A stretch of 14,906 bases of DNA. Source: Thermofilum sp. (GTDB lineage: Archaea; Thermoproteota; Thermoprotei; Thermofilales; Thermofilaceae). Positions 13,791 through 14,906 of the stretch are shown here, in pieces. The stretch is from the NCBI GenBank assembly GCA_020832965.1, contig JAJHRM010000033.1, positions 1-14,906 on the forward strand, read 5' to 3'. Position 1 is the stretch's first letter. Every line of letters begins with the position of its first letter. Under the pieces are notes generated by a model that did no database searches, had not been told where the DNA came from, and saw only the letters and a program-made list of their open reading frames with translations. Made by a program: the position numbers and the translations under genes.

Positions 13791-14815
13791 GCATTGAGCT
13801 CTTCATTGCTATGGTGGACGGGGATACTGCCAGAGTCAGGAAGCTCCTGAGGAAGGGGGCCAACGTGAACGCCAAGTACGGTGACTCTGACCTTACCCCG
13901 CTGCACTGGGCTGCTTTCTTGGGGCATGTTGATGTCGTCAGGCTGCTCCTCGAGCACGGAGCAGAAGTGAACGCCAGGAACAAGTATGGCGAAACCCCGC
14001 TGCACCGCGCGGCTGCTTATGGGCGTGCCGATGCCGCTAGGCTGCTCCTCGAGCACGGAGCAGACGTGAACGCCAGGGATGAGTACGGCTGGACCCCGCT
14101 GCACGTCGCGGCTTTGCAGGGGCGTGCCGATGTCGCTAGGCTGCTCCTCGAGCACGGAGCAGATGTGAACGTGAGGACAACTGGCGCCATAGTTTTCGTG
14201 GAGGACTTTACAAAGTCTACTTACAGCGGTGTCACACCACTCCACCTCGCGGCATACGGGGGTCACGCCGAGATCGCCAGGCTGCTCCTGGAGCGTGGTG
14301 CGGACCCCAGCATCAGGGATAAGGATGGTAGGACTCCCCTGGATGTTGCCCGGGAGAGGGGGTACGAGGAGGTTGTCAGGGTTATCGAGGAGTATATGCG
14401 GGGTGTAGGGGTTGAAGCTCCAGCCGCTCCTGTGGGAACCCCAGCTCAGCAGCCTGCACCTGCCGCCCCGAGCATTGTTAGCGTGGAGTGCCCGGGGCTT
14501 CGCGCTGGCGAGTGGGGTAGGCTCCTCGTCAGGGTTCAGGGCTCTGGCACCGCTTCATTGAGCCTTGAGGGCGACGTGGACTGGCTGGATCCCGGTCGCG
14601 TCAAGCTTTCCGGCGAATCCTTGGTGGAGGTGCCTGTGAGGCCGAAGGCTGCCGGCGAGGTACCTGTGAGAGTCGTTGTCAGGTCCCCGGGTGGGGAGGA
14701 CGCCAAGATCACATGGTTGAAGGTGGTGGATAGGGCTGGGAGGTGCCCTAGCTGCGGAGCACCCGTAGAGCCTGGAGCAAAGTACTGCTGGAGGTGCGGA
14801 GCGAAGCTAAAGTAG
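13769..14815 (+). CDS. Ankyrin-repeat protein with Ig-like domain and C-terminal zinc ribbon (mosaic copy)
   Basis: A 348-residue protein. A helical cap (1-30) is followed by ankyrin units with TPLH at 43-46, 76-79, 109-112 and 156-159, plus a last degenerate unit (GRTPLDVARERGY, 187-199). An 18-residue insert (about 136-153, containing IVFVEDFTKSTYSG) widens the loop between the third and fourth units. An Ala/Pro linker (218-234) leads to the Ig-like domain (about 235-320). The zinc ribbon has C326, C329, C340 and C343. Three units are nearly identical at the DNA level with a 99-bp period, indicating recent unit duplication. Its 5' end matches the 9641-10534 gene and its 3' end matches the 5633-6469 gene, both as inverted repeats, while its Ig part is the most diverged of the three. 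It is probably a cytoplasmic adaptor whose partner is unknown. Confidence 0.9.
   Translation: MSLDEELRIELFIAMVDGDTARVRKLLRKGANVNAKYGDSDLTPLHWAAFLGHVDVVRLLLEHGAEVNARNKYGETPLHRAAAYGRADAARLLLEHGADVNARDEYGWTPLHVAALQGRADVARLLLEHGADVNVRTTGAIVFVEDFTKSTYSGVTPLHLAAYGGHAEIARLLLERGADPSIRDKDGRTPLDVARERGYEEVVRVIEEYMRGVGVEAPAAPVGTPAQQPAPAAPSIVSVECPGLRAGEWGRLLVRVQGSGTASLSLEGDVDWLDPGRVKLSGESLVEVPVRPKAAGEVPVRVVVRSPGGEDAKITWLKVVDRAGRCPSCGAPVEPGAKYCWRCGAKLK
13938..14170 (+). repeat. Near-identical 99-bp ankyrin units
   Basis: The block gctgctcctcgagcacggag, followed by cagaygtgaacgyc-like bases, recurs at about 13941, 14040 and 14139, spaced exactly 99 bp (33 codons). The DNA identity is well above what the protein consensus requires. 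Confidence 0.8.
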
Positions 14816-14865
14816 CTTATTACACTTGAGACCTCACTTCCTAATAACATGCTAGCATTAAAGCG
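14780..14865. repeat. Inverted repeat A, right copy
   Basis: Reverse-complement partner of 5583-5668, 86 bp with three mismatches, covering the end of the ankyrin gene and 50 bp of 3' noncoding DNA. It ends just before the TATA-like box of the next gene. Confidence 0.85.
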
Positions 14866-14877
14866 GAAAATTTATTT
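14866..14877 (+). promoter_or_regulatory. TATA-like box of the gene at the right edge
   Basis: The run gaaaatttattt, centred near 14872, lies about 26 bp before a GTG at 14898. Confidence 0.4.
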
Positions 14878-14897
14878 TCCCTCCCCTACATACTACT

Positions 14898-14906
14898 GTG
14901 GCGAAA
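14898..14906 (+). CDS. Possible first codons of a gene cut by the right window edge
   Basis: GTG GCG AAA at the window end follows a TATA-like box at the spacing seen for other leaderless starts in this window. Only three codons are visible, so nothing can be said about the product. Confidence 0.3.

Noticed and set aside
13938..14170. Regularly spaced DNA repeats resembling a CRISPR array
   Set aside because: The period is 99 bp, in frame, and the units translate into ankyrin repeats. The intervals are conserved coding sequence, not unique spacers.
13775..14266. Minus-strand ORF of 163 codons opposite the fourth ankyrin gene
   Set aside because: Its repeated VHVCSVLEEQPS-like phrases are the antisense of the 99-bp ankyrin units.
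5433..14906. A mobile element bounded by inverted repeats A
   Set aside because: The 86-bp arms are the ends of paralogous genes plus their 3' flanks, not terminal repeats. No transposase, integrase or target-site duplication is visible.

Overview
The window looks like chromosome from a hyperthermophilic archaeon of the Thermoproteota. A Thermofilum-like lineage is my best guess, but I could not test it. The evidence is as follows. Genes are short, densely packed and often divergent or convergent. Several reading frames begin with GTG. About nine gene starts lie roughly 21-31 bp downstream of a TATA-like box, with little or no room for a leader, which is the usual sign of leaderless archaeal transcripts. 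Proteins are rich in Lys/Glu/Arg with long coiled coils. No tRNA, rRNA, CRISPR array, transposase or integrase is visible.

Left part (1-5432): a cytoskeleton/signalling-like block. A membrane protein runs off the left edge (1-141, minus) and shares a TATA region with a divergent helical protein (225-743). Two minus-strand genes form an operon: a coiled-coil protein (2618-3526) followed after 4 bp by a large FtsZ/tubulin-superfamily protein with a G-G-G-T-G-N-G signature (781-2613). Divergent from this operon, across about 100 bp, is a protein kinase with an extra N-terminal beta-rich domain (3627-4718). A two-pass membrane coiled-coil protein (4728-5432) converges on the kinase gene.

Middle part (5433-10534): ankyrin-repeat genes. 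Two (5633-6469 and 9641-10534, both minus) have the order ankyrin repeats, Ig-like beta domain, C-terminal four-cysteine zinc ribbon. A third (7167-9506, plus) is a 779-residue ankyrin protein without the Ig or zinc part. It is interrupted by three inserts of about 72-75 residues each. A single-pass membrane coiled-coil gene (6603-7082) lies between.

Right part (10535-14906): a rearranged zone. A membrane protein gene (10652-11377, minus) has lost its N-terminus, and a one-base insertion shifts its last exon-like stretch out of frame. Next come a truncated zinc-ribbon/membrane gene and an orphan zinc ribbon (about 11361-11767), then a long helical protein with a possible FHA-like C-terminal domain (11782-13050). 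Then follows roughly 700 bp of gene debris, containing a decayed Ig-like fragment, a 42-residue ORF with its own promoter, and a decayed coiled-coil tail. A fourth ankyrin-Ig-zinc gene (13769-14815, plus) follows, and the start of another gene lies at the right edge.

The main structural result is that the fourth ankyrin gene is a mosaic. Its promoter, start and 144 bp of upstream coding debris match the 9641-10534 gene as a gap-free inverted repeat of about 200 bp. Its last 36 coding bases plus about 50 bp of 3' noncoding DNA match the 5633-6469 gene as an 86-bp inverted repeat. This points to repeated duplication, inversion or gene conversion in a small lineage-specific family. A working idea, not shown by the sequence, is that the tubulin-like GTPase, kinase, FHA-like protein, membrane coiled coils and ankyrin/zinc-ribbon adaptors belong to one membrane-associated scaffold or signalling system.
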